Assembly (NCBI GenBank): GCA_948470905.1
Contig: CAOKQK010000003.1
Span: forward strand, 1 to 64,000
DNA: 64,000 bases
From: an uncultured Lachnospiraceae bacterium
GTDB taxonomy: Bacteria > Bacillota > Clostridia > Lachnospirales > Lachnospiraceae
Direction of reading: 5' to 3'
Made by a program: the position numbers and the translations under genes. The notes beneath the pieces are model-generated. The model did not search any database and was not told where the DNA came from. It saw only the letters and a list, made by a program, of their open reading frames with translations. Positions 16,164-24,076 of the stretch are shown piece after piece (positions within the stretch are counted from its first letter, which is position 1; every line of letters begins with the position of its first letter).

Positions 16164-16808
16164 ATGGAACAGCGGACAGTTGAAATGATCGCACAGATGG
16201 TGCTTCAGACCCTCAACAAGATGGATGAAAAAGATAACGGCTACCAGGTGCCGGTTGGTGTGTCTGCGCGGCATATCCACCTGACACAGCAGGACGTTGA
16301 GACTCTGTTTGGCGAAGGCTATCAGCTGACAAAGAAAAAAGACCTTATGGGCGGACAGTTCGCGTGCAACGAGACTGTTACGATCGTGGGCCTGAAGCTG
16401 CGCGCCATTGAGAATGTCAGGGTGCTGGGGCCTGTGAGGAAGGCGTCCCAGGTAGAGATTTCCGCTACTGACGCCATGAAGCTTGGCATCAAGGCGCCTG
16501 TGAGAGAGTCCGGAAACGTGGCGGGAAGCGCTCCCATTGCGGTGGTAGGTCCCAAGGGCGCCATCTATATGAAAGAGGGCTGTATTGTGGCGATGCGCCA
16601 TATACATATGTCACCGGCGGATGCAGCCGCGGCGGGCGTACACGATGGGGATGTGGTTTCTGTCAGGGCGGAGAACGAGAGAGGGACCGTGTTCAATCAT
16701 GTAAAGATCCGCGTGAACGAGAGCTTTACGCTGGAGATGCACATAGATACCGACGAGGCGAACGCCAGCAAGATCAAGACCGGGGACAAGGTGACGATCC
16801 TTAAGTGA
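16164..16808 (+). CDS. pduL: Phosphate propanoyltransferase PduL, BMC-targeted
   Basis: 214 aa. Converts propionyl-CoA and phosphate to propionyl-phosphate and recycles CoA inside the shell. Seen: encapsulation helix at residues 4-18 (RTVEMIAQMVLQTLN), the first PduL zinc motif SARHIHL (His37, His39), the ACNETVTIVG segment and the second repeat with RHIHMSP and GVHDGDVVSVR. Length fits PduL. GGAGGGAAG precedes the ATG. No propionate kinase is present in the window, so the ATP-forming step must be done by a cytosolic kinase coded elsewhere. Confidence 0.95.
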   Translation: MEQRTVEMIAQMVLQTLNKMDEKDNGYQVPVGVSARHIHLTQQDVETLFGEGYQLTKKKDLMGGQFACNETVTIVGLKLRAIENVRVLGPVRKASQVEISATDAMKLGIKAPVRESGNVAGSAPIAVVGPKGAIYMKEGCIVAMRHIHMSPADAAAAGVHDGDVVSVRAENERGTVFNHVKIRVNESFTLEMHIDTDEANASKIKTGDKVTILK

Positions 16809-16866
16809 ACCGGGTATCCCGAGGTGAATATTGGCAGTTACAGTTCAGCGGAGTGCTGGACTGTAA

Positions 16867-16935
16867 GGAACTGTCCGAAAATAACCTGTGCGGATTTAGG
16901 CAAGTCAAATGCACAGGTTATTAATGGACAGTTCC
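16867..16935. repeat. Long nested palindrome between pduL and the vertex-protein gene
   Basis: GGAACTGTCC (16867-16876) pairs with GGACAGTTCC (16926-16935). Inside it AATAACCTGTGC (16880-16891) pairs with GCACAGGTTATT (16911-16922) around a 19-nt loop. Just upstream, CAGTTCAGC and GCTGGACTG form another stem. The GGAACTG stem family recurs at 36196-36233. No T-run, so it is more likely a repeat or an RNA-processing/stability hairpin than a terminator. Confidence 0.7.
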
Positions 16936-16983
16936 TGACTATTGGCAGAGGAAGATGGGAGCAGTGTCATAGGAGAACATACC

Positions 16984-17229
16984 ATGGTTATAGGTAAGGT
17001 AGTGGGAAGCATTGTCTCTACCCGCAAGTGTGAAAACCTGATCGGAAATAAGTTTATGATCATCGAACCGGTGGAGGGGATGGCGGCGGGAACTGCCCGT
17101 TTTGTGGCAATCGACAATATTGGCGCAGGCATCGGGGAGACTGTCCTGGTGGCTACGGGGAGCGCGGCGCGCGTGGGAATGGAGAAAGCGCCGGTGGATG
17201 CGGCGATCGTAGGGATCGTCGACGAGTAA
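16984..17229 (+). CDS. BMC vertex protein (EutN/CcmL family)
   Basis: 81 aa. Pentamer that closes the icosahedral corners. Seen: the EutN_CcmL start MVIGKVVGSIVSTRK, LIGNKFMIIEP, the FVAIDNIGAGIGETVLVATGSAAR core and a final DAAIVGIVD strand. Start 16984 was preferred: AGGAGA lies 9 nt upstream and all conserved residues follow it, although the frame is open 14 codons further up. Length fits the family (80-100 aa). Confidence 0.93.
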   Translation: MVIGKVVGSIVSTRKCENLIGNKFMIIEPVEGMAAGTARFVAIDNIGAGIGETVLVATGSAARVGMEKAPVDAAIVGIVDE

Positions 17230-17267
17230 AAGGATTCTTTGTCTGATGAAACAGGAGAAAGAGGACT

Positions 17268-18623
17268 ATGGAAATTCAGACTTTAAAGCAGATTCTGCAG
17301 GACAACGGTGTTGTGGGTGCCGGCGGTGCGGGTTTTCCCACTTATGCGAAATTAGATGAGCGCGCGGAAGTTATTTTGATGAACTGCGCGGAATGTGAGC
17401 CGCTTCTGAAGCTTCACAGACAGCTTTTGGAGAAGCACGCGGAAGAGATCATTAGGACCTTTGACATGATCGCTCAGACCGTAGGCGCCAGGGAAGCGGT
17501 TATCGGAATTAAGAGAGAATATAAGGCGACTTTAAAAGCCATAGACAGATATATAGATGCGTATCCTCAGATGAGGGTGCAGCTGCTTGACAGCGCATAT
17601 CCCATGGGGGATGAGGTGGTTTTGATATACGAGGCCACAGGCAGGGTGATCCGTCCCGGCGGGCTGCCCATCGAGGAAGGAGTTGCAGTCTTTAACGTGG
17701 AGACGGTATACAACGTCTTCCGCGCAGTGGAGCAGGCGACCCCAGTGCTGGATAAGCTGGTATCCATTGTGGGAGAGGTGGAGCATCCCGTGACGGTGAG
17801 GGTGCCCATAGGCGCCCGGATCGGGGATGTAGTCGCCTATGCAGGGGAAATCACGGCGAAGGAGCCGGCATACCTGATCGGCGGTCCCATGATGGGCAGT
17901 CTGGGAGATGAGGCTACAGCGGTGACGAAGACTACCAATGCGGTGATCGTGCTGGACAGATCCCATACTCTGATACGGCGCAAGGACAGGAACGCGGCGA
18001 TCGACCTAAAGCGCGCGGCGTCCTCCTGCTGTCAGTGTGAGACCTGTACCAGCCTCTGCCCGAGGCATGCCCTGGGGCATCCTATTGAGCCGCATAAATT
18101 CATGCGCAGTGCGGCAAATAAGGATTTTCAGGATACCAATGTATTTTTGAATACTTTCTTTTGCAGCTCCTGCGGCCTGTGTGAGAACTTTTCCTGTCCT
18201 CAGGGGCTCTCGCCCAGGAGCCTGATCGCGGATTACAAGCTGGGATTGAGGAAGGCGGGGGTGAAGCCACCGGCGGACGTGGTTCCCGCTCCCGTGAAGG
18301 AGAGCAGGCAGTATCGCAAGGCTCCGGAGGAAAGGCTTGCCGCAAGGCTCGGGCTTACGAAATATGACGTGGAGGCGCCGCTGCAGGCTGACGGTTATTG
18401 GAAAGAACAGAGCCGGATACATAAGGTGAAGATCAACTTAAGCCAGCATATCGGCGCGCCGGCTGTGGCGGAAGTGGAAAAGGGTGCGTCTGTCAGGGCA
18501 GGCCAGCGTATCGCAAAGCCTGCGGGGGGATTGAGCGTTGCCATCCATTCTTCGGTGGAGGGGACGGTGCAGGAAGTGACTGACAGATACATTACGATTT
18601 TGATAAAGGAGCAGTCAGTATGA
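17268..18623 (+). CDS. pduS: PduS-like Fe-S flavoprotein (RnfC-like N-terminus)
   Basis: 451 aa. Electron-transfer protein of propanediol compartments. Seen: the Rnf-Nqo51-type N-terminal GVVGAGGAGFPTYAKL block, the MNCAECEP motif, a SLBB-like domain, and two [4Fe-4S] motifs (CCQCETCTSLCPR around residues 253-265 and CSSCGLCENFSCP around residues 300-312), plus a C-terminal barrel-sandwich-type tail. In Salmonella PduS is tied to corrinoid reduction. This operon has no corrinoid enzyme, so here it more likely passes electrons across the shell through PduT or recycles NAD. It overlaps the next gene by 4 nt. Confidence 0.93.
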   Translation: MEIQTLKQILQDNGVVGAGGAGFPTYAKLDERAEVILMNCAECEPLLKLHRQLLEKHAEEIIRTFDMIAQTVGAREAVIGIKREYKATLKAIDRYIDAYPQMRVQLLDSAYPMGDEVVLIYEATGRVIRPGGLPIEEGVAVFNVETVYNVFRAVEQATPVLDKLVSIVGEVEHPVTVRVPIGARIGDVVAYAGEITAKEPAYLIGGPMMGSLGDEATAVTKTTNAVIVLDRSHTLIRRKDRNAAIDLKRAASSCCQCETCTSLCPRHALGHPIEPHKFMRSAANKDFQDTNVFLNTFFCSSCGLCENFSCPQGLSPRSLIADYKLGLRKAGVKPPADVVPAPVKESRQYRKAPEERLAARLGLTKYDVEAPLQADGYWKEQSRIHKVKINLSQHIGAPAVAEVEKGASVRAGQRIAKPAGGLSVAIHSSVEGTVQEVTDRYITILIKEQSV

Positions 18624-19168
18624 GCAAAGCGTTGGGAATGATAGAATTTAAGACGGTTTCCGCAGGTGTGACCGCGGCGGATTCCATGGTAAAGACCGCC
18701 CAGGTGGAACTGATCGAGGCGCAGGTGGTCTGCCCCGGGAAATACATTGCGCTCATCACTGGGGACTTAAGCGCGGTGGATGCGGCGGTGGCAAATGCGA
18801 AGACGCAGTACGGGGAGCAGCTGATAGACAGCTTTGTGCTGGGAAATCCCCACGAGGGCATCTTCCCCGCCATCTATGGGACCACCCATGTGGAGCATAT
18901 CAGTTCCCTGGGCGTGCTGGAAACCTACGATGCGGCGGCGATCATCGTGGCGGCTGATGTGGCGGCAAAAACCTCCGATGTGGAGCTGATCGAGCTGCGT
19001 ATTGCAAAGGGCATGTGCGGCAAATCCTATGTGTTCCTCTGCGGAGAGGTGTCCGCGGTGGAGGCGGCGATCTCCCACGCGAAGGCCAGCGTGTCCGAGG
19101 GCGGGATGTTCCTGGATTCCACGGTGATCGCCCATCCCGACGACCAGATCTGCAAGTCGATCCTGTAA
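18620..19168 (+). CDS. pduT: Tandem-domain BMC shell protein (PduT-like)
   Basis: 182 aa. Two BMC domains in tandem (residues 1-90 and 95-182), forming a pseudo-hexameric trimer. Cys38 in VVCPGKY sits at the position that in PduT holds a [4Fe-4S] cluster in the central pore, and the neighbouring Fe-S protein gene (PduS) overlaps by ATGA. The pair is therefore a likely electron conduit through the shell. Last structural gene of the BMC block. Confidence 0.94.
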   Translation: MSKALGMIEFKTVSAGVTAADSMVKTAQVELIEAQVVCPGKYIALITGDLSAVDAAVANAKTQYGEQLIDSFVLGNPHEGIFPAIYGTTHVEHISSLGVLETYDAAAIIVAADVAAKTSDVELIELRIAKGMCGKSYVFLCGEVSAVEAAISHAKASVSEGGMFLDSTVIAHPDDQICKSIL

Positions 19169-19359
19169 GGAACTGTATTTTAAATCATTATGCGAGGACG
19201 CAGGATGAGCCCTGTGTAACAGAGCAGTGATCTGTCTGAACTGTTGCGAGTTCATAATGGCAGGGTGGAGCCCATGCAGGCTTGTGATTCTGACTTTGCG
19301 GTACCGTGCGGCTGTTTTGCAGCTATGGTGCCGCGGAATATCAAATCGGAGGGCGGAGG

Positions 19360-20133
19360 ATGCTTGCGGTAGAGCGCAGAAATTTGATCCTGGAAAAACT
19401 GCAGGACGAGAAAAAAGTGGTGGTCAGCGAGCTGAGTGCCCTTTTTGACGTTTCAGAAGAAACCATCCGCCGGGACCTGGACAAACTTGACAAGGAAGGG
19501 CTTGCCACCAAGAGCTACGGCGGTGCGGTATTGAATGAGAATACCAGCCTGGATATGCCCTTTAATGTGCGCAAAAAGCGCAATATGCAGGGAAAGCAGC
19601 TGATTGCGGAGCTGGTCAGCGGCCTGATCCAGGAGGGGGAGCATATCATCGTGGATCCCAGCACTACGGCAGTGGCGATCGCCAAGGCGCTTAAGAGCAG
19701 AAAGCGCCTGACCGTGATTACCAATTCCATAGAGGTGCTGGTGGAATTGTCCGACGTCAGCGGCTGGGACATTATCTCCACAGGGGGGACGATGAGGGAA
19801 AATTATCTGGCGCTGGTGGGTCCCAAGGCTACAGATGTCATCAGCTCCTTTCATGTGGACAGGGCGGTCATATCCTGCAAGGGTCTGGATATGGTGCATG
19901 GCATCACGGATTCCAACGAGATGTTTTCCCAGGTGAAGCAGACAATGCTGAAATCCGCAAAGCAGCGCATTCTTGCGGTCGATCATACAAAGTTTGGAAA
20001 TATTGCATTTTCCAGGATAGGCGAACTGTCCGCTATTGACATGGTGGTGACGGATGTGCGCCCTTCGGAGGAATGGATGGAATATTTTGAAGAGAAAGGA
20101 ATAGAGTGTCTTTATGGCAGGGAAAGCGGTTAA
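19360..20133 (+). CDS. DeoR/GlpR-family transcriptional regulator
   Basis: 257 aa. Seen: N-terminal winged helix with VSELSALFDVSEETIRRDLDKL (about residues 21-42), then a DeoR C-terminal sensor domain (VDPSTTAVAIAKAL, VITNSIEVLVEL, GWDIISTGGTMRENY) that binds sugar phosphates in the family. Start 19360 follows GGAGGGCGGAGG; the frame is open 18 codons upstream but has no site there. Its position right after the BMC genes suggests it controls them in response to fuculose/rhamnulose phosphate or a related metabolite (inference). Its last 20 nt overlap the ParA-type gene. Confidence 0.9.
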   Translation: MLAVERRNLILEKLQDEKKVVVSELSALFDVSEETIRRDLDKLDKEGLATKSYGGAVLNENTSLDMPFNVRKKRNMQGKQLIAELVSGLIQEGEHIIVDPSTTAVAIAKALKSRKRLTVITNSIEVLVELSDVSGWDIISTGGTMRENYLALVGPKATDVISSFHVDRAVISCKGLDMVHGITDSNEMFSQVKQTMLKSAKQRILAVDHTKFGNIAFSRIGELSAIDMVVTDVRPSEEWMEYFEEKGIECLYGRESG

Positions 20134-20917
20134 AACCATAGCTTTTGCGAATAATAAGGGTGGAAGCGGCAAGACTACTACTTGTGCGAACCTGGGATAT
20201 TCCCTTTCGGTACTTGGGAAAAAAGTCCTTTTGGTCGATGGCGATATGCAGATGAACCTGTCTCTTTCTTTTTTTACGGAGGATGAAGTCCTGGGTTTTG
20301 CCACAGGAGAGAAAAACCTCTATACAGCCATGAAAAAGGAAGACGACCTGACGGATTACGTGGTGCATACGCCCTATGAAAATCTGGACCTGGTCCCGTC
20401 CTCCACATTGATGAGCGGCATTGAGTACGAGCTTTTTACCAAGTGGCAGAGGGAGATGATCCTGAGCAGGTCACTGGCGAGGCTGAAGGAAGAAGGCGGC
20501 TATGACTATATCCTCATGGACGCGCCGCCTACCCTTGGGGGCTGGGTGATGAATATCCTCTGTGCCTCCGACTTTGTGGTCCTGCCTGTGGAGGCTTCCC
20601 CCTGGGGGCTGTTCGGCGTCGCAAATATGTTTGAGTTCCTGGACAATGTAAAGAAGATCGCGCCGGCCCTAAGGCTTCTGGGTGTGGTCATCACGAAAAT
20701 GGACGCCAGGAAAAATTACGGCAGGCAGACACTGCAGGTGCTTCATGAATTTGAGGAGGTGACAGTGTTTGACACAGTCATCAGGGTTGACAGCGAGATC
20801 GAATGGGCACAGGACAATTCCAAGCCCGTTATGGTACATAAAAAGAGTTCCAGAAGTGCAGGAGAATACATGGAATTAGCTAAGGAGGTAGAGGAAAATG
20901 TCCGTAGGAGCAGGTAG
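20114..20917 (+). CDS. ParA/Soj-type ATPase, candidate cargo-positioning factor
   Basis: 267 aa. Seen: deviant Walker A KGGSGKTT with signature Lys15 and Lys20, Walker A-prime VDGDMQ (Asp42, Asp44), Walker B YILMDAPPT, and a basic C-terminus. These mark a ParA/McdA-group ATPase that dimerises on ATP and binds nucleoid DNA non-specifically. The start overlaps the DeoR gene by 20 nt and its end overlaps the following low-complexity gene by 20 nt, so the three are almost certainly co-translated. There is no parS-binding ParB gene. Position after a BMC operon suggests it could position compartments; an alternative is a general orphan ParA pair that just happens to neighbour the BMC locus. Confidence 0.88.
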   Translation: MAGKAVKTIAFANNKGGSGKTTTCANLGYSLSVLGKKVLLVDGDMQMNLSLSFFTEDEVLGFATGEKNLYTAMKKEDDLTDYVVHTPYENLDLVPSSTLMSGIEYELFTKWQREMILSRSLARLKEEGGYDYILMDAPPTLGGWVMNILCASDFVVLPVEASPWGLFGVANMFEFLDNVKKIAPALRLLGVVITKMDARKNYGRQTLQVLHEFEEVTVFDTVIRVDSEIEWAQDNSKPVMVHKKSSRSAGEYMELAKEVEENVRRSR

Positions 20918-21548
20918 TATCAGGAGAGCGGCAAAGGCTGCAAATGCAGCGGATCAGGCGGCAGCAGTGGAAGCAGGCGGCGCGGAAGGCCAGGAAGGCG
21001 CAGCAGGACCGGGCAGTGCAGAAGGCAGAGAAGGTGCGGCAGGGTCAGGCAGTGCAGAAGGAAGGGAAGGCGCGGCGGAGGCAGGCGGCACAGGAAGTCG
21101 GATGGACGCGGCGGAAGCAGGCGGCACACATGAGTCCGGGAATGGGGCAGAGACTGCAGCAGGGGAAAATACCGCTGTGCAGAAAGGCGCGAAAAAAAGC
21201 ACTGAGAAAAAAGCTTCGAGGGGACCTGCAAAAGGAACTGTAAAGAGTACTGGCGCGAAAAAGGGTACGACAGGGAAAAAGACGGCAGAGGAAGCGTCCG
21301 GCACGGCAGCGGAGAAGAAGACGGGGAGAGGCAGGAAAGCAGCCGATGCGGCGCCCGGCAGGGAGGAAGCTGAGGAGGCATCCGGCAGTAAGGCAGGAAG
21401 CGGCAGAAGGAATGATGCCGCAGTGCCAGAGCCAGCTGTGGAAGGCAGCAAAAAGGCTGTGGCAGAAAATGGTGAGAAAGTGGTGAGAGCCGCCGGCGAA
21501 TACGAGGCATACGGCGTAGGGCAGGAGCTTCCGGTGTATTTGATGTAG
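20898..21548 (+). CDS. Low-complexity, disordered Ala/Gly/Glu/Lys protein; ParA partner candidate (McdB-like)
   Basis: 216 aa. No folded domain is visible. Residues 1-20 are basic (GAGSIRRAAKAANAA), 25-75 hold tandem imperfect repeats of the type AEGREGAAGSGS, 95-150 are Lys/Ala/Thr-rich, and the last dozen residues form a distinct hydrophobic motif (YEAYGVGQELPVYLM). AAGGAGGT precedes the ATG, which lies inside the ParA-type gene. An intrinsically disordered partner encoded directly after a ParA-type ATPase is the arrangement of McdA/McdB. The short conserved-looking ends with an expandable middle fit an adaptor. Function is inferred only from context. Confidence 0.75.
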   Translation: MSVGAGSIRRAAKAANAADQAAAVEAGGAEGQEGAAGPGSAEGREGAAGSGSAEGREGAAEAGGTGSRMDAAEAGGTHESGNGAETAAGENTAVQKGAKKSTEKKASRGPAKGTVKSTGAKKGTTGKKTAEEASGTAAEKKTGRGRKAADAAPGREEAEEASGSKAGSGRRNDAAVPEPAVEGSKKAVAENGEKVVRAAGEYEAYGVGQELPVYLM

Positions 21549-21551
21549 TGC

Positions 21552-21834
21552 AGAGGGCGGAAAAGTTCCCGCAAGCGGGAACTGGAATAGGAAATTAAAA
21601 ACAGCCTCGCAGTGGATACGCCCCCGGGAGAATTTTCAGATGCGTTTTTTTGCAGCTGAAAATTGCTCCCAGACAAGGGGGCGTAGAAACGGAGAGGGCG
21701 GAAAAGTTCCCGCAAGCGGGAACTGGAATAGGAAATTAAAAACAGCCTCGCAGTGGATACGCCCCCGGGAGAATTTTCAGATGCGTTTTTTTGCAGCTGA
21801 AAATTGCTCCCAGACAAGGGGGGCGTAGAAACGG
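21552..21834. repeat. Direct duplication of a 141-bp structured repeat
   Basis: Two tandem copies, 21552-21692 and 21693-21834; the second has one extra G in a G-run. Each copy contains GTTCCCGC-AA-GCGGGAAC (perfect hairpin), AAAACAGCCTCG, an outer stem TACGCCCCC/GGGGGCGTA (21617-21625 with 21677-21685 in copy 1) and an inner stem GGGAGAATTTTCAG/CTGAAAATT-CTCCC. A start of a third copy precedes the YqeY gene. A diverged relative sits at 50290-50381. Located between the disordered-protein stop and yqeY. Confidence 0.9.
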
Positions 21835-21863
21835 AGAGGCGGAACTGGAATAGGAGGGGCAAA

Positions 21864-22301
21864 ATGGAACTGGAACAGCTGAGAAGTGATATGATGGCGG
21901 CAATGAAGGCACGCGATAAGGAGCGCAAGGATGCAATCTCCTCCTTGGTATCTGCGGTAAAGAAGGCGGCTATCGACGCAGGCTGCAGGGAGGATGTGCC
22001 TGCAGAGATGGTAGACAGAGTGATTATCAAGGAGTTAAAGACCGTCAGGGAGCAGCTGGATACCTGCCCTGCGGATCGCCCAGAGCTGAGGGCGGAGTAT
22101 CAGAGACGCTATGATGTCATTGCGGAGTACGCGCCCCAGATGATGACCCCTCAGGAGGTAAAGAGCTATATTCAGGAGCATTTCGCGGAGCTTTTGGCGT
22201 CCAAAAATAAAGGGCAGATTATGAAGGCGGTCATGGGAGAGCTCAAGGGGAAGGCGGACGGCAAGGTCATCAATGAGACAGTGGCGGAGCTGTGCAAATA
22301 G
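21864..22301 (+). CDS. yqeY: GatB/YqeY domain protein
   Basis: 145 aa. Helical protein of the YqeY family, related to the tail of GatB in the tRNA amidotransferase; its role as a stand-alone protein is unsettled. Seen: LRSDMMAAMKARDKERKDAISSLVSAVKKA at the start, then a YAPQMMTPQEVKSYI segment and GQIMKAVMGELKGKADGKVINE near the end, all typical. Length fits (about 147 aa). Start 21864 follows GGAGGGG. It ends before an intrinsic terminator, so the transcript from the BMC block or from DeoR could extend to here. Confidence 0.93.
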   Translation: MELEQLRSDMMAAMKARDKERKDAISSLVSAVKKAAIDAGCREDVPAEMVDRVIIKELKTVREQLDTCPADRPELRAEYQRRYDVIAEYAPQMMTPQEVKSYIQEHFAELLASKNKGQIMKAVMGELKGKADGKVINETVAELCK

Positions 22302-22339
22302 AAAAGAAGACAGTGATAATGGTGTATCGCGGCTGTGAA

Positions 22340-22388
22340 GCAGGGAAATAACTGATTTTTCAGATAGTTTCTCTGCTTTTTTGTACCT
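22340..22388 (+). terminator. Intrinsic terminator after yqeY
   Basis: GCAGGGAAATAACTGA and TCAGATAGTTTCTCTGC form an imperfect stem with a T-rich loop, followed by a run of six T. It closes the region containing the regulator, ParA pair and yqeY. Confidence 0.75.
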
Positions 22389-22460
22389 GTCAACGGTAAA
22401 TACGCGGTAACATTTCAGCGACCTGTCATGTAAATATATGTAAAATTAATACAATTTTAA

Positions 22461-22490
22461 TTGACATCTTTACCCCAAAAAAGATATTAT
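22461..22490 (+). promoter_or_regulatory. Promoter of the citrate synthase gene
   Basis: TTGACA (22461-22466), an 18-bp spacer and TATTAT (22485-22490). The predicted leader is about 180 nt and contains a GC hairpin (ACCGCC...GGCGGT arms, 22554-22585) that is not followed by a T-run; no riboswitch class is recognised. Confidence 0.65.
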
Positions 22491-22676
22491 ATTAAATAAG
22501 CCGTACTGTTTCGCATCACAGAAGTACAGTGGCAAACAAGAACAGGGAAGCCGACCGCCTCCGGGGTAAGAGTGATCCGGGCGGTTTCTTAGACAATCAT
22601 GATCGTGGGATTCTTCCACAGGATACAGCACATCAGCACAGGAGAATAATGTTAATAGAAGAAGGAGGTATCTTTA

Positions 22677-24026
22677 TTGAAGAAGAATGATTTATTGTTA
22701 GACAGTTACGCGGAATTATGCAGGGAAGCTGACAGCCTGGCGCCGGAGCTTTTTGACAAATATGAGGTCCAGAGGGGACTGCGCGACAAGAATGGAAACG
22801 GTGTTGTTACAGGATTGACCAACATATCCCGCATTGACTCCTTCAAAATGGTGGATGGGGTGAAGACTCCCTGCGAGGGCAAGTTGTGGTATCGGGGCTA
22901 TGACTGCATAGAATTGGTAAAGGGCTTCCGAAAAAAACGTTTCGGATTTGAGGAGATCAGTTATCTGCTTCTGTTTGGAAAGCTGCCAACCGAGGGGCAG
23001 CTGAAGGAATATCAGGAGATGCTGGCTGCCAGGAGGACGCTTCCCACAAACTTTGCCAGGGACGTGATCATGAAGGCGCCCAGCAGCGATATCATGAACT
23101 CCCTGACCAGGAGCGTACTGACCCTGGCATCTTACGACAAGAGCTGTAATGATACTACCATAGAGAACGTCCTGCGCCAGTGTGTGGGGCTGATCAGCGT
23201 ATTTCCCATGCTTGCCGTCTATGGGTATCATGCCTATAATCATTACCAGAACGACGAGAGCATGTACATACACAGACCCTCCAGGAAGCTGTCCACTGCG
23301 GAAAACCTCCTCATGATGCTGCGTCCTGATAAGGCATACACCGAACTGGAGGCTAAAGTGCTGGATATTGCGTTGGTGCTCCACATGGAGCATGGCGGCG
23401 GAAACAATTCCACCTTTACCACCCGTGTGGTGACTTCCTCCGGATCCGATACCTATTCTGTCATTGCGGCGGCACTTTCTTCCTTAAAAGGTCCCAAACA
23501 TGGCGGCGCCAATATCAAGGTGGTGGAGATGATGCGGGATATCGAGGCAAATGTGTCTGACTGGGAGGATGAGGAGGCGGTCAGAGGTTATCTCAAGAAG
23601 ATCCTGAATAAAGAGGCATTTGACAGAAAAGGGCTGATCTATGGCATGGGGCATGCTGTCTACTCCCTGTCAGACCCCAGGGCGCAGGTGTTCAAGGGCT
23701 TTGTGCAGCAGCTTGCAACTGCCAAGGGCAGGGACAAGGATTTTGCGTTGTATTCCATGATTGAGAGGCTTGCTCCCCAGGTCATCTCCGAGAAGGCACG
23801 CATCTACAAGGGTGTCAGTGCCAACGTGGACTTTTACAGCGGTTTTGTGTACAGTATGCTGGAGATACCGCTGGAGATGTACACCCCGATCTTTGCCATT
23901 GCCAGGATTGTGGGCTGGAGTGCCCATCGGATTGAGGAACTGATCAATATGGACAAAATCATACGTCCTGCGTATAAAAGTGTTATGCAGGAACGTGAAT
24001 ATATAGACATGGATTGCAGAAACTAA
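22677..24026 (+). CDS. Citrate synthase (citrate/2-methylcitrate synthase type)
   Basis: 449 aa. Condenses oxaloacetate with acetyl-CoA. Seen: the region around residues 239-260 (MEHGGGNNSTFTTRVVTSSG) with a catalytic histidine, GPKHGGANIKVVEMM, GHAVYSLSDPRAQVFKG with the second catalytic histidine, and DFYSGFVYSMLEIP with the catalytic aspartate. The N-terminal extension and GLRDKNGNGV segment are typical of clostridial enzymes. The TTG start is preceded by GAAGGAGGT at 7 nt. No 2-methylcitrate cycle genes are near, so the propionate route in the window does not imply methylcitrate synthase activity. Confidence 0.93.
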   Translation: MKKNDLLLDSYAELCREADSLAPELFDKYEVQRGLRDKNGNGVVTGLTNISRIDSFKMVDGVKTPCEGKLWYRGYDCIELVKGFRKKRFGFEEISYLLLFGKLPTEGQLKEYQEMLAARRTLPTNFARDVIMKAPSSDIMNSLTRSVLTLASYDKSCNDTTIENVLRQCVGLISVFPMLAVYGYHAYNHYQNDESMYIHRPSRKLSTAENLLMMLRPDKAYTELEAKVLDIALVLHMEHGGGNNSTFTTRVVTSSGSDTYSVIAAALSSLKGPKHGGANIKVVEMMRDIEANVSDWEDEEAVRGYLKKILNKEAFDRKGLIYGMGHAVYSLSDPRAQVFKGFVQQLATAKGRDKDFALYSMIERLAPQVISEKARIYKGVSANVDFYSGFVYSMLEIPLEMYTPIFAIARIVGWSAHRIEELINMDKIIRPAYKSVMQEREYIDMDCRN

Positions 24027-24076
24027 GGTATGGCATTTTAGAGAAGCTTTGGGAAGGCAAAGGTAGGGAATGAACT

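Noticed and set aside
22497..22676. Riboswitch in the citrate synthase leader
   Set aside because: Only a GC hairpin is clear; no conserved motif of a known class and no terminator alternative.
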